Shown: piece by piece, positions 34,901 through 45,611 of the stretch | Layout of the letters: each line of letters starts with the position of its first letter | Numbering within the stretch: position 1 is the first letter of the stretch | From: Apteryx mantelli | Taxonomy: Eukaryota; Chordata; Aves; Apterygiformes; Apterygidae | Assembly: GCF_036417845.1 (NCBI RefSeq) | Contig: NC_090013.1 | Location: 997,001-1,061,000, forward strand | Reading direction: 5' to 3' | DNA: 64,000 bases | Notes under the pieces: model-generated | Seen by the model: the letters and a program-made list of their open reading frames with translations, nothing else | What the model was told of the DNA's origin: nothing | The model's database searches: none | Translations under genes and position numbers: made by a program

Positions 34901-37900
34901 GTCCCCATGGGTGTTCCTGTGTCTTTGTGGGTATCCCCATGGGAGTCTCCATGACCCTGCAAGTGTTCCCACATCCCCATGTCCCTGTGGGTGTCCCCAT
35001 GTCCCCATAGGTGTCCCCAAGTCCCCGCATCCCATCCAGGTGCCACCTGTCAGCCTTGGTTCGCCTCTCGGTGCTGGAAACCTTCAACTCCCCGTCGATC
35101 TTGGGGCGCCCGAACTGGGCCAGCGACTGGGGCTGTGCCGGGAGCGTCAGTGGGGACACAGGGACACAGGGACATGGGACGACATGGGGGGATATGGGGA
35201 ACACAGAGAGACACAGGGGCATGGGGGACAAGGAGGGGCACAGGGGGAAATGGGGAACACTGGGGGACGGGGGGACATGGAGACATGGAGGGACACAGGG
35301 GCATGGGGACATGGGGGGACAGGGGGACACAGTGGGATATGGGGTGATATGGAGGGGACATGGAGGGACATGGAGGGATGTGGGGTACATGGGGCCGGAG
35401 CGGGAGGACGTCACTGCCAGATGGGAGGACAAGGAGAGGGACACGCATGGGGGACTGAGGGAGGGATGGAGGGAAGGAGAGAGGGATGGAGGGAAGGAAG
35501 GAGGGGTGGAAGGATGGAAGGAGGGATGGATGGAAGGAGGGATGGATGGAAGGAGGGATGGAGGGAAAGAAGGAGGGAAGGAGGGAGGGAAGGAGGGAGG
35601 GAAGGAGGGAGACTGGGGAGGGGGGGCCGGGCAGCACCATGTTCTCGATGCTGAGCTGGAAGTTCGTGATCTGCTTCAGCGTCTCGTTGTCGCGCTTCAC
35701 CTCGTTCACGCACTGCGCCAGGTCCTGCGGGAGCGGCCGTGGGCCAGGGACCCCCAAACCCTGGGACCCCCCAGGGACTCCCAACACCCCCCCCCGGGAC
35801 ACCTGGACCCCCCCAGGACTCTCCATGACCCCCCATGGTCTCCCAGGACCCCCAGGAACCCCTCAGAACCCCCCTGACACCACAAGGCCCTCCAAGACCC
35901 CTCTAGGACCCCCAAGACCCCTCCCATGACATTGAAGGACCCCCAGAAACCCCAAGACCACTCCAAGACCCCTTCCAGGACTCCCCAAGATCCCCCAAGA
36001 CCCCTCCAGGACCCTCAAGATCCCCCCAGAACCCCCAATAACCTCCAAGACCACTCCAGGACCCCCAAGACACCCCCAGGATCCCTCCTATGACCTCCCA
36101 GGACCCCCAGGACCCCTTCAGGTCCCCCAAGACCCCCCCCCAGGACCCTCCCAGGACCCCCAGAACCATCCCCAGGACCTCCTGCCTTCCACAGCACCCT
36201 CCAAGACTTCCCAAGACCCCTGCAGGACCATCAGGACCCCCCAGGACCCCCCCCAGGACCTCACAGGACCCTCAAGACCCCTCCTTGACCCCTAGGACCC
36301 TCTCCATGACCTCCCAGGACCCCCCCAGGACACCCCCCTGGACTCCCCAGCACCTACCCTCATGGCATCCAGCGCGACCCGCAGGTTCTCCTTCTCAGTG
36401 GGATCCGGCGTGTGCTTCACCAGCTCCTGCCAGAGCCAGGTCAGGGCTTGGGGACCCAGGCATCCGGGATCCCCCACCCCCCACCTGGGACATGACCCAG
36501 GCATCCAGGCCCCCCATTCCTGCCTGGGAGAGGACCCAGGCATCTGGGAACCCCCATCCCCACCTGGGTGAGGACCCAGGCATCCGGGAAACCCCCCTCC
36601 CTGAAGGACTCAGGCATCTGGCCCCCCACCCGCCCCTGGCCCCCCGAGGGGACCCAGGTGTCCGGCGCACCTGGAGCAGCAGGTGGTACTTGAGCACCCG
36701 CTGCATGGGCACCATGAGCAGGTCCCGCAGCGAGAAGCGCCCGTTGTTGGCCCGCTGGGAGCACTCCTGGGGGGTCACAAGGGTCACAGGGGTCATGGGG
36801 GTCAAGGGGGGGTCATGGGGGTCATGGGATCCCAGGGGCCATGGGAGGATTGGGGTCATAGGGGTCATGGGGGTCAAGGGAGGACAGGCGTCATGGAGGT
36901 CGCAGGGAGTACAGGGGTCATGGAGGGGTCACAGGGGTCATGGGAGGGTTACAGGGGTCACAGGGTGCTCGCAGGGTCATGGGGAGGGGTCACAGGGGCC
37001 ATGGGGGGTCAGGGGCCACATGGGGGTCACAGGGGTCATGGCGGTAGGGGAAATGGAGGTCATGGGGTCACAGGGACCAGGGGATCACAGGGACCCAGGG
37101 GTCATAGGGAAGGTCATGGGGGTCACGGGGGTCATAGGGAAGGTCATGGGGTCATACAGGGGTCATGGGGGCACACGGGGGTCATGGGGGAGGTCATGGG
37201 GGGGTCATAGGGCATCACATGGCTCCTGGAAGGCCCAGGGAGGTCGGGGGATCCTGGGGGAGCGTCGAGGACTCCGGGAGGGACCAGGGGCCCAGGCGTC
37301 CGGGCGGCCCCACCTGCAGCTTCATGCGGAGGTCGGTGGCGGTCGCCAGATGGTCGAGGCGGCGCGAGGCGGCTTCGACCTGGCTGCAGTAGCGGCCGTA
37401 GAGCAGGAACCTGCGAGAGACGCGTCTGGCCCAAAACCGGCCCAAACCGGCCGCCACCAGCCCCCAGATGCGCCTGGGCTGGATCGCACCAAAACCGGCC
37501 AAAACTGGCCCAAACCGGCCTAAACTGGCCCCCACCAGCCCCCAGATGCTCCTGGGCTGGATTGCACCAAAACTGGCCCAAACCAGCCCAAACCAGCCGC
37601 CACCAGCCCCCAGATGCGCCTGGGCTGGATCCCACCAAAACCGGCCAAAACTGGCCCAAACCGGCCGCCACCAGCCCCCAGATGCACCTGGGCTGGATCC
37701 CACCAAAACCGGCCAAAACTGGCCCAAACCGGCTCCCACCAGCCCCCAGATGCGCCTGGCCTGGATCGCACCAAAACCGGCCAAAACTGGCCCAAACCGG
37801 CTGAAACCAGACCCCAAAATGAGCCCCAAAATCCGAGCTGAGCCCAGACCTGAGAGGGGCCATGGCCCCCCCCAACGTGGGCCCCGAACTGGGACTGGAG

Positions 37901-40900
37901 CCCCCAAACTGGGGCCGGGACCCCCAAAGGGCTCTGGGTTTGCCCTGAAACCCCAAACTGCCCCCGGCCCCCCATTTACCCCCCATCGCCCTCCTTGGAC
38001 CCCCCAGGGACCCTCAGAGACCCCCCAGTATCCTTCAGCCCCCCCAGGGACCCCCCAGGGACCATCAGGAACCCCCGAGATCTCCCAGGACCCTCCCAGA
38101 GACCCCCCCCCAGAACCCTTAAGGATCCTCAGGGACCCCCAGGGACCCCCCCCCGGACCCCCCCCAGCCCCCCCAGTCCTCCCGGTCCCCCCAGCCCCTC
38201 ACCTCTCCTTGTAGGCGAGGAAGAGGGGGGGCAGCCCCTGGCCCCCCCCGGACCCCCCCAGCGCCGCCCGCAGCTCCTCCAGGAAGAGCCGGTGCAGCTG
38301 GAGCAGATCCTGGGGGGGGGGGCAGCGTCACCCTGGCACCCCCGGACACAGGGACCCCAGAGGACACTGGGACCCCCAGGGACCCAGGAACCCCCCCCCC
38401 CCCGTGGACACCGGGACCCCCCAGGCACATTGGGGACACCCCAGGGACATTAGGGACACCCCAAGGACACTGGGACACTCTGGGGATCCCCCCCAGCACC
38501 TCCCCAAGGACACTGGGACACTCTGGGGACACCAGGACCCACCCAAAGGACACTGGGATCCCCTAAGGACAGAGGGACACCCCCAAGGACATGGGGACAC
38601 TGGGACCACCCCCCCCCGGGACCTTTTGGGCCCCCCCACCCCAGGGACCCCCACTATAGGGTCTCCCCGGGACTGGGGGCGGGGTGTTACTGGGAGCATT
38701 GGGGGAGTTACTGGGGGTGTTTTCGGGAGCACTGGGAGGGGTAACTGGGAGCACTGGGGTCACTGGGGGGGTTCACGGGAGCACTTGGATGTTACTGGGG
38801 GGGTTACTGGGGGTCACTGGGAGCACTGGGAGTTACTGGGGGGGTTATTGGGAGCACTGGGGGGTTACTGGGAGCACTGGAGTGACTGCGGTACCTCGAT
38901 GTTGATGAAGATGCTCTCCAGGTCTTGGGGCTGCAGGAAGCGCCGGAGGGGCCGCAGGAAGTGCTGGGGGGAAGAGGGGGTCACTGGGAGCACTGGGAGA
39001 GGACACTAGGGGCACTGGTGGGGCACTGGGAGACTCCAAAGCCACTTGGAGGGGCAGATTGGGACCCCCCAAACTGCATCCCAGGCCTCTGGGCTGCTCC
39101 CGGGGGCTCCGTCCCTGTGTCCCCATCCCTGTCCCCATCCCCATGTCCTCAATCCCACCCCTGTCCCCTCTCCATGTCCCCATCCCTGTGTCCACATCCT
39201 CCCCATGTCCCCATCCCCATCACTGTCCCATACCTGTCCTGTCCCCATGTCCCCATCCCTGTGTCCCCATCCCCATTTCCCAGTGTCACTGTCACTGTGC
39301 CCATCCCTGCCTCATCCTCAACCCACCTCCATGTCCCCATCCCTGTCCCCACATCCCTGTGTCTCCATCCTTGTCCCTGTGTCCCTCTACCTGTCCCCGT
39401 CCCCCAGTGTCCCCACATCCCCATCCCACCTGGCAGATGGACTCCAGCGTCTCCGTGTACTTCTCCTCCGTCTGCCAGATCTCCTGGAGGCAGCAGAGCT
39501 GCTTGTCCACCCCGGGCGCCTTGTGCTGCGGGGACAGGGCAGGCTCGTGAGGGACCCAGGTGTCCGGGAGGGACTCAGGCATCCGGGGAACCCAGGCGTC
39601 CAGGCACTCACCGCCGGCCCAGGGGCCTCCGTCCGCATGAGGTCCTCATAGATGTCATCGCCGTCAGTGCCTTCGGCCTCGACGCAGTCGTAGAGATCGT
39701 CGTCCTCCTCCGCCGTGTCGCTGCGCCAGGTCCAGTCCTGCCCCGCTGCCACATCGCCGGGGCGGGACCCCCGAAGTACCCCGAGTACCCCCCGGTACCC
39801 CCCAGAACCCCAACATACCCCCAAGTACCCTCCAGTACCCCAAAGTGCCACCCACATACCCCCAAGTACCCCGTGGTATCTCAAAGTACCCCCAAAGAAC
39901 ATCCCGGAACCCCAACATACCCCCAGTGTACCCCCAAGTACCCTCCAGTACCCCAAAGTGCTGCCCAAGTACCCCCAAGTAGCTCCTGGTACCCCAACAT
40001 GCCCCCCAAGCACTTCCAAGTACCCCCTGGTACCCCCAAAGTACCCGCGAGTACCCCCTGGTACCCTAACATGCCCCCTGAGCATCCTTGTGTACCCTCG
40101 CGTACCCCCTGGTACCCCAAAGTATCCCCAATGCTCCCTGGGCCCCATAATAGCCCCATAAATCCCTTAATGCCCTGTGTCCCTCTCTAATCCCCCTGGT
40201 ACCCTGTAATACCCCCTAATGCCCCAGTTACTCCCTATTACCCCCAGTTACCCTCTTATACCCCTCAATGCTCCCTAATACCCCCGATACTCCGCAGTAC
40301 TCCTCAATACTCCCCGGTACCTCCGTCCCCACCCGCCCCCACTCACTCGATGAGGTCTGAGAGGCCACTGTAGACGTCGTCGTCCCCAACGATGTCCTCG
40401 GCTGGGAAGGGCCTGCAGGTGGCGGGTGCTCGGATGCCTAGGTCCCTCCACGGGGGGGCGCTCGGACACCTGGGTCCCTTCGCGGGGGCACTCGGACACC
40501 TGGGACCCTTGCGGAGGCTTGGACACCAGGGTCCCTTTGGGGGTCAGACACCTGGGTCCCTTGGGGGGGCGTTCGGATGTCTGGGTCCCTTGGGTGGGGG
40601 ACAGGGAGCCTGGACACTTGGGTCCCTCCAGGGTGCAGGGCTTGGACCTCCGGGTCCCTCTAGGGGAAAGAGGGGTCCCAGACATGTGGGTCCCCTGGGG
40701 GAGAAATGGGGTCCCAGATGCCTGGGTCCCCTGCACTCACGTGAAGCCTTTGCTCTGGGCGATGGGGGTCCATGACAGCGTTGAGAGGGTGTCAATCACC
40801 TGGAGACAGATGGGGGTCACGGTGGGGTGGGGCAGGTCCCGGACGCCTGGGTCCCCCGGGATGGGGGCATGGCCCAGACAGCTGGTCCCACCTTGCCGAA

Positions 40901-42454
40901 GTCCTGCACGTCGAAGAGGTCGAAGGCGCCGAAGAGCTGGTGCTTGCGGAGCCCGAACTTGTCGGCGCAGGCAGCCAGGAAGGTTCGGATGTTCTTCAGG
41001 CAGAGGAACTGTGGGCGGCAGCGTCACCGTCACATCACCATCATGGCACCATCACCATCATGGCGCCATCACCATCATGGTGCCATCACCATCATCATCA
41101 CAGCACCATCACTGTCACAGCACCATCATGGCACCATCACCATCATGGCACCATCACCATCATGGCACCATTACATCACCACTACATCACTGTCACCATC
41201 ATGTCACTGTCACCATCACTATCACTGTCACCAACACTGTTACCATCACTGCCACTGTCAATGACACCACCACTGTCACCTCCACTGCCACTATCAGTGT
41301 CACTGCTGCTGCTGCCACTGCCACTATCAAAGTCACCATCAATGGACCATCACCACTGATGTCACTGTCAATGGCACCATCACCACCATCATCACCACCA
41401 CCACCAGCACTGTCCCCGCTATCATCACTAGCACCCCAGTCATTACTGGTACTGTTATTGTCACCGTCACCACCATCAACACCAACATCAGCACCGTTGG
41501 TGCCTGTCAGTGCCATCATCATCATCACCACCATCATCACCAGCACTGGCACCCCCACTGGCACCATTATCACCATAGTCACCCCCATCATCATCATCAC
41601 CGCCATCACTACCATTGTCACCATCACCACTGTGACCATCATCACCATCATCACTGCCATTGTCACCGTCACCTCATCATCCCTGGTACCATCATTGTCA
41701 CTGCCATCATCGCTATTGCCACCATTGTCTCTGTCACCAGCACCAGAACTGCCATTGTCATCATCACCATCACCTTCACTGTCACCACCAGCAGCTCCAC
41801 CGTCACCGTCACCATCACCACTGCTCTCAACATCACCATTCTCATCGCTGTCATCATTGCTGACACTGTCACCACCACTGTCACCATCACCAGTGCCACA
41901 ACCACACTGCAGCCCCCATGTCCCTGTGTCCCCTGACCACACCAGGGTCAGGGGTCGGGCTCCCGGATGCCTGGGTTCTCCGGCTCTGCAGGCCGATGGT
42001 TAGAGCTGGGGAAGCCCCGGATGCCTGGGTCCTCCCCCCATCCTGTTTCCTCTCCCCCAGCAGCGCTGCAGCCCTTCCCCCCCCCTTCCTGTTAACCCCG
42101 TCGGCGCCGCTGCCCCCTCCCCGGGCAATAACCCGGGGCAGTTACCCCTGTTGCCCTCCCTCTGGGGCAGTTACCCCTCCCTCCTTGGGGCAGTTCCCCC
42201 CCTCCCCCATTCACTCCCCACCCAGGGACAGTTGCCACCGCTGCCCCCACCTGGGACATCTGGGGCCGGGGGTTGATGTCACGGGGGTGCACGGCGTGGG
42301 GCAGCAGCGTGTTGAGGAGGTGGCAGAGCAGGACGCCGTCGCGCAGCGCCTGCGCCAGGTCCGACACCCGACCCCCGGGGCTGTTAGCCCGGTGGCCCGG
42401 GGGCAGCACCCGGGCGGCCACCAGCCAGTGGGTGCACTGGCGCCAGGTCTCCAT
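28937..42454 (-). CDS. VAV1: VAV1 Rho-family guanine nucleotide exchange factor
   Basis: Twenty-seven exons join in frame: 42454-42251, 41008-40892, 40799-40741, 40412-40347, 39720-39612, 39525-39430, 38963-38895, 38309-38203, 37410-37314, 36766-36671, 36426-36358, 35724-35638, 35132-35047, 34478-34346, 34094-33985, 33898-33797, 33147-33050, 32660-32641, 32534-32489, 32253-32117, 31568-31503, 31310-31279, 30631-30515, 30409-30322, 30202-30088, 29256-29108, 28990-28937. The product is 842 residues (human 845) with order CH, acidic, DH, PH, C1, SH3, SH2, SH3. VAV1 activates Rac/Rho GTPases downstream of antigen receptors in blood cells. The C terminus [16 protein letters not shown] is nearly invariant in the family. 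It is transcribed away from C3 and toward the adhesion GPCR. Introns are tiny compared with human. Confidence 0.97.
29330..29975. repeat. Pyrimidine-rich repeat in a VAV1 intron
   Basis: Copies of cttggcccatcccttggcc and ccccttgacccatctctc alternate throughout the intron between the last SH3 exons. Unit length varies from about 22 to 30 bp. Confidence 0.82.
30680..31262. repeat. Minisatellite, unit about 55 bp
   Basis: Copies of ggaggatttggggggctcc and gagggatggggagacccc fill the intron between SH2 exons of VAV1. Confidence 0.85.
31590..32105. repeat. Minisatellite, 47/94-bp higher-order unit
   Basis: A 47-bp unit around ggatgtccccatcatggggg alternates in two forms, making a 94-bp pair that is nearly identical between 31864 and 32020. 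The low divergence suggests recent expansion. Confidence 0.85.
32790..33050. repeat. Minisatellite, unit about 36 bp
   Basis: Copies of tatcccacaatgccctgctc and gccatggcc recur up to the C1 exon of VAV1. Confidence 0.82.
33175..33690. repeat. Repeat of cttggcccacc type, unit about 25 bp
   Basis: Variants of cttggcccacctgggcctcc run through the intron between the two C1 exons of VAV1. It resembles the 29.3-30.0 kb array but is not the same unit. Confidence 0.8.
34560..35040. repeat. Repeat of tgtccccatg type
   Basis: Short variants of gtgtccccatgtcccca, 15-20 bp, fill the intron between two PH exons of VAV1. Confidence 0.8.
35140..35625. repeat. Purine-only tract, ggacatgggg then ggaaggagggat units
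   Basis: The plus strand is almost pure purine from 35450 to 35625 (units gatggaaggaggg and gaaggaggga), preceded by ggacacatggggacat units. Mirror-repeat purine tracts can form triplex DNA. The tract lies in the VAV1 DH-PH intron. Confidence 0.85.
35745..36350. repeat. C-rich repeat, ggacccccaagacccct units
   Basis: Units of 15-20 bp rich in CCCCC fill the intron between the last two DH exons of VAV1. Confidence 0.8.
36775..37235. repeat. Repeat of ggggtcatgg type
   Basis: Variants of gggtcatgggggtcacag, about 18-20 bp, fill a DH intron of VAV1. Confidence 0.85.
37435..37810. repeat. Minisatellite, unit about 68 bp
   Basis: About five well-conserved copies of a 68-bp unit containing ccaaaaccggccaaaactgg and ccagcccccagatgcgcc. 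It lies in a DH intron of VAV1. Confidence 0.9.
38665..38890. repeat. Repeat of gggagcactggg type
   Basis: Copies of gggagcactggggttact, about 20 bp, lie in a DH intron of VAV1. Similar gggagcactggg cores occur in the 19.1-19.4 kb array, the only unit shared between distant arrays that I noticed. Confidence 0.8.
39100..39425. repeat. Repeat of gtccccatccctgt type
   Basis: Short variants of tgtccccatccctgtcccc fill the intron upstream of a DH exon of VAV1. Confidence 0.75.
39770..40320. repeat. Repeat of agtaccccctggtacccc type
   Basis: Units of 15-25 bp with a GTACC core run through the intron between the two acidic-region exons of VAV1. Confidence 0.85.
40425..40735. repeat. Array of the dispersed CCTGGGTCC motif
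   Basis: About nine copies of ctcggacacctgggtccctt and relatives are packed at 20-40 bp spacing in VAV1 intron 3. This is the densest local cluster of the window-wide motif described in the findings, here in reverse orientation. Confidence 0.85.
41025..41910. repeat. Trinucleotide-type CAC/ATC repeat, about 0.9 kb
   Basis: Almost pure [ca/tc]-type triplets such as caccatcaccatcat fill VAV1 intron 1. The triplet period leaves long open frames (His/Ser/Thr/Ile) that are not genes. Confidence 0.93.
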
Positions 42455-42479
42455 GGCCCCTGGGGCGGAGGGTCCCCCG

Positions 42480-43665
42480 TGGCGCGGCCGAGTCGGGGGT
42501 GTGATGGGATGGCAGGTCCTCCCGGAGCGGTCAAGTCCTGGGAGCGGTGGGACAGCAGGTGCTCCTGGAGCGGCCAAGTCTGGGGGTGCGACAGGATGGA
42601 GGTTCCTCCTGGAGTGGTCAAGTTTGGTCTGTGGCAGGATGGCAGGTTTCTCCTGGAGCAGTCGAGTCCAGGGACCAACGGGACAGCAGGTCCTGGAGCA
42701 GCAGAGTCCAGAGTGCGGTGAGACGTTGGGTCCTCCCGGAGCAGCCGAGTCTGGGGAGCAGCGGGATGGTGGATCCTCCTGGAGTGGTTGAGTGCAGAGT
42801 GCAATAGGATTGTGGGTCCTCCTGGAGCAGTCGTATCTGGGCTGTGGAGGGACGGCAGGTCCTCCTGGAGCGGCCAAGTCCAGGGAACGTCAGGACGTTG
42901 GGTCCTCCTGCAGCGGTCAAGTCCAGGGAATGTTGGGATGGCGGGTCCTCCTGGACTGGCCAAATCCAGGGAACGTCGGAGCGGTGGGTCCTCCTGCAGC
43001 GGTCAAGTCCAGGGAATGTCGGGATGGTGGGTCCTCCTGGATTGGCCAAGTCCAGGGAATGTCAGGACGTTGGGTCCTCCTGCAGTGGTCAAGTCCAGGG
43101 AACGTCGGAACGGTGGGTCCTCCTGGAGCGGCCAAGTCCAGGGAATGTTGGGATGGCGGGTCCTCCTGGACTGGCCAAGTCCAGGGAACGTCGGAACGGT
43201 GGGTCCTCCTGGACTGGCCAAGTCCAGGGAACGTCGGAACAGTGGGTCCTCCTGCGGCAGTCAAGTCCAGGGAACGTTGGGATGGCGGGTCCTCCTGCAG
43301 CGGTCAAGTCCAGGGAATGTTGGGATGGCGGGTCCTCCTGGACTGGCCAAGTCCAGGGAACGTTGGAACGGTGGGTCCTCCTGCAGCGGTCAAGTCCAGG
43401 GAACGTTGGGATGGCGGGTCCTCCCGGAGCGGCCAAGTCCAGGGAATGTCGGGATGGTGGGTCCTCCTGGAGTGGCCAAGTCCAGGGAATGTCAGGACGT
43501 TGGGTCCTCCTGCAGCGGTCAAGTCCAGGGAACGTCGGAATAGTGGGTCCTCCTGGTCCGGCCAAGTCCAGGGAATGTCGGGATGGTGTGTCCTCCTGGA
43601 CTGGCCGAGTCCAGGGAACGTCAGGATGTTGACTCCTCCTGGAGCGGCCAAGTCCGGAGACCGGC
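42480..43665. repeat. Minisatellite, unit 43 bp, about 27 copies
   Basis: The unit starts gtcctcctggactggccaag and ends with a variable gtcgggatggtgg-like part. Because 43 is not a multiple of three, all frames on both strands are open for hundreds of codons. It starts about 26 bp upstream of the VAV1 start codon. Confidence 0.95.
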
Positions 43666-44100
43666 GGGACCCTGCGTCCCCGCGGGACGGCCGAATCCGG
43701 GCGCCGCGGCCGCCGTTGGGCCTTCCGCCGGCAGCCGGCCCTGGCGCTCTGCGCGGGGCCGGAAGCCGGGTCCCCACGGCGCTGCGCCTGCGCCCGGGGA
43801 GGAGCCGCCCGCCACCGGCAGCGGGGCCTTGTGGGTAGAGCGGGCCCGGATGCCGGGGTCCCTCCCGCAGGGCGACGGCGTCCGGGAAGGGGCGACGCCG
43901 CGGGGACGTCCCTGGGGCGTGACGGCGTCCGGGGCTCGCGGATGCTGGGAGGGACCCAGGCGTCCGGGCTGCTCCCGCCCCTGCTGACCCACCTGTTGCT
44001 CCCAAACTGGCGGGTTTTTGCCCCAAATCGCCCCCTCGGGCGGCCTCGGTGGGGCCAGCACAGCCCCTAGCAGCCCTCAGAGACTCCCCACCCCAGGCCA
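43666..44100. promoter_or_regulatory. CpG-rich block between VAV1 and C3
   Basis: The segment is dense in CpG and GC boxes, with ccgccgttggg and gcgcctgcgcc elements. It is the best CpG-island candidate in the VAV1-C3 interval and could be the VAV1 promoter, with the 43-bp array then lying in the 5' UTR or first intron. Confidence 0.4.
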
Positions 44101-44459
44101 CGCCCCCAGGCCTAGCCCCTCCCCTGTCCCTGCCCTCTTGTGTGGCCCCGCCCCCTGGTGCCACCCCCTTTTCCTCAACCACTCAGGCCCCACCTCTGCC
44201 CTTGGCCACGCCCCCAGCATGTCCAGGAGGGGGTGGAGCTATGAGGGCATGGCCTCATGGGAGGGGGTGGGGCCTCACAGGAAGAGCCCAGCAGGAGCCC
44301 CGCCCCCAAAGGCAGAGGGGGAGGGGCTTGAGGAAAGGGGCAGGGCCTGAGGGGAAGGGGCGGGGCCTGGCTCTGAGGGACATGGGGGGCGGGGCCAGAC
44401 TCCTGGGTCCCCCCCGGGGCTGCTGGGAAGGGTCAGCACCCGCAGGGCCACCCTCGGCT

Positions 44460-45160
44460 CCGGCCCGTGTCCAGACATGTTCCCGTGTCCAGGCGTGATC
44501 CCATGGTCCCGTGTCCCACAGTACCAGGCGTGTTCCCGTGTTCCCATGTCCCCTGGTGCCAGGCGTGTTCCCGTGTTCCCAGTGCCAGGTGTGTTCCCAT
44601 GTCCCCGTGTTCCCATGTTCCCATGTCCCCAGGGCCAGGCGTGTTCCTGTGTTCCCATGTCCCTGTATCCCCGGTGCCAGGTGCATTCCCATGTCCCTGT
44701 GTCTCCATGTTCCCATGTCCTCAGCGCCAGGCACGTCCCCCTGTTCCCATGTTCCCCTGTTCCCATGTCCCTGGTGCAAGGCGTGTTCCCATGTTGCTGT
44801 GTCCCTGCGTTCCCATGTTCCCGTGTCCCCATATTCCCATGTCCCTGGTGCCAGGGGGGTTCCCATGTCCCCATGTTTCTGGTGCCAACTGTGTTCCTAT
44901 GTCCCCATGTTCCCATGTCCCCAGTGCTGGGTGTGTTCCCATGTCCCCATGTCCCCGTGTTCCTGGTGCTAGGTGGGTCCCCATGTCCCCATGTTCCTGG
45001 TGCCAGGTGGGTCCCCATGTCCCCATGTTCCTGGTGCTAGGTGGGTCCCCATGTCCCCATGTCCCCATGTTCCTGGTGCTGGGTGGGTTCCCATGTCCCC
45101 GTGTCCCCGGTGCCAGGCGTGTTCCCGTGTTCCCATGTCCCCCCATCAGGCGCCGCCGTC
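44460..45160. repeat. Minisatellite of gtgttcccatgtcccc type
   Basis: Units built from ggtgccaggcgtgttcccat and ccatgttcctggtgctaggt, about 20-33 bp, run for 0.7 kb upstream of C3. A 650-codon plus-strand frame crosses it and is a repeat artefact. Confidence 0.9.
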
Positions 45161-45534
45161 GTGTCGAAACGCCCTGGCCCCCCGCCAGGCTCCTTCCCAG
45201 AAATGAGGAAGGACCCAGGCGTCCGGGGGCCCCTCCCCCGACACCCTCCACCCCCCCACACCCCCAGCCCCAGGGAGGGACCCAGGCATCCGGGACCCCC
45301 CCCCCCATGACTCCCAACCTCCCCCCAGAGACGGACCCAGGCATCCGGGTTCCCCCCCCCCCCATGTGCTCCAGCCCCCCCAAACAGGTGGACCCAGGCG
45401 TCCGGGCCCCCCCCACCCCACCCCCGCCATGGGTCACGGCCTCTGCCAGGGTGGACCCAGGCGTCCGGGGCAGGCGGGGGGGGGCCGGGACCCCCCCCCC
45501 CCCTCGTTACCCATTAACTCGTCAGCGCTGGTCC

Positions 45535-45540
45535 CATAAA
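45535..45540 (+). promoter_or_regulatory. TATA-like element of the C3 promoter
   Basis: CATAAA sits 72 bp upstream of the C3 start codon, leaving room for a 5' UTR of about 45 bp. Spacing rather than match quality supports it. It is preceded by five copies of the dispersed CCCAGGC-type motif between 45208 and 45470. Confidence 0.4.
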
Positions 45541-45611
45541 GAGTCTGCGGCCGCCCCGGCTCCCCACCTGTCCCGGACGCCTGGGTCCACCCTCCGCCTG
45601 CCCCTGCCACC

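Larger units (their letters stand above)
33050..35132 (-). other. VAV1: VAV1 PH and C1 exons
   Basis: PH domain exons are 35132-35047, 34478-34346 and 34094-33985; the C1 zinc finger is 33898-33797 and 33147-33050. The C1 keeps its His-Cys8 pattern from HEFQMFSF through CKAC, CSRC and [11 protein letters not shown]. For exon 35132-35047 I chose the upstream acceptor (after cggcacag) because it restores the PQS residues present in other VAV proteins. Confidence 0.92.
35638..39525 (-). other. VAV1: VAV1 DH (RhoGEF) exons
   Basis: Eight exons (39525-39430 through 35724-35638) encode about residues 186-392. Landmarks are [56 protein letters not shown] and [13 protein letters not shown]. The conserved core of the exchange surface, [12 protein letters not shown], is intact, so exchange activity is expected. 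A glycine-rich run (GGSGGGQG) in exon 8 differs from the mammalian sequence. Confidence 0.93.
39612..42454 (-). other. VAV1: VAV1 calponin-homology and acidic regulatory exons
   Basis: Exons 1-3 encode the CH domain (about 1-120), with [20 protein letters not shown] and [12 protein letters not shown]. Exons 4-5 encode the acidic region with three tyrosines at 141, 159 and 173 (VYSGL, LYDCV, IYEDLM), matching human 142, 160 and 174, whose phosphorylation releases autoinhibition. For exon 5 the acceptor giving residue DTAEEDDD (exon start 39720) keeps frame; the stronger-looking AG 17 bases upstream does not. Confidence 0.93.

Noticed and set aside
35127-35132. Downstream acceptor for a VAV1 PH exon starting at SLAQF
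   Set aside because: It is also in frame but removes two residues present across VAV proteins; the upstream AG fits better.
39721-39737. Alternative acceptor for VAV1 exon 5 adding DWTWRS
   Set aside because: Exon 4 ends with two bases of a codon, so only the acceptor at 39720 keeps frame and matches the family sequence.
40426-42003. 525-codon plus-strand open frame and its minus-strand partner
   Set aside because: It comes from the CAC/ATC repeat in VAV1 intron 1 and crosses VAV1 exons on the opposite strand.
42788-43838. Long frames of 251-348 codons on the plus strand
   Set aside because: Three overlapping frames translate the same 43-bp unit; this is repeat periodicity, not coding constraint.
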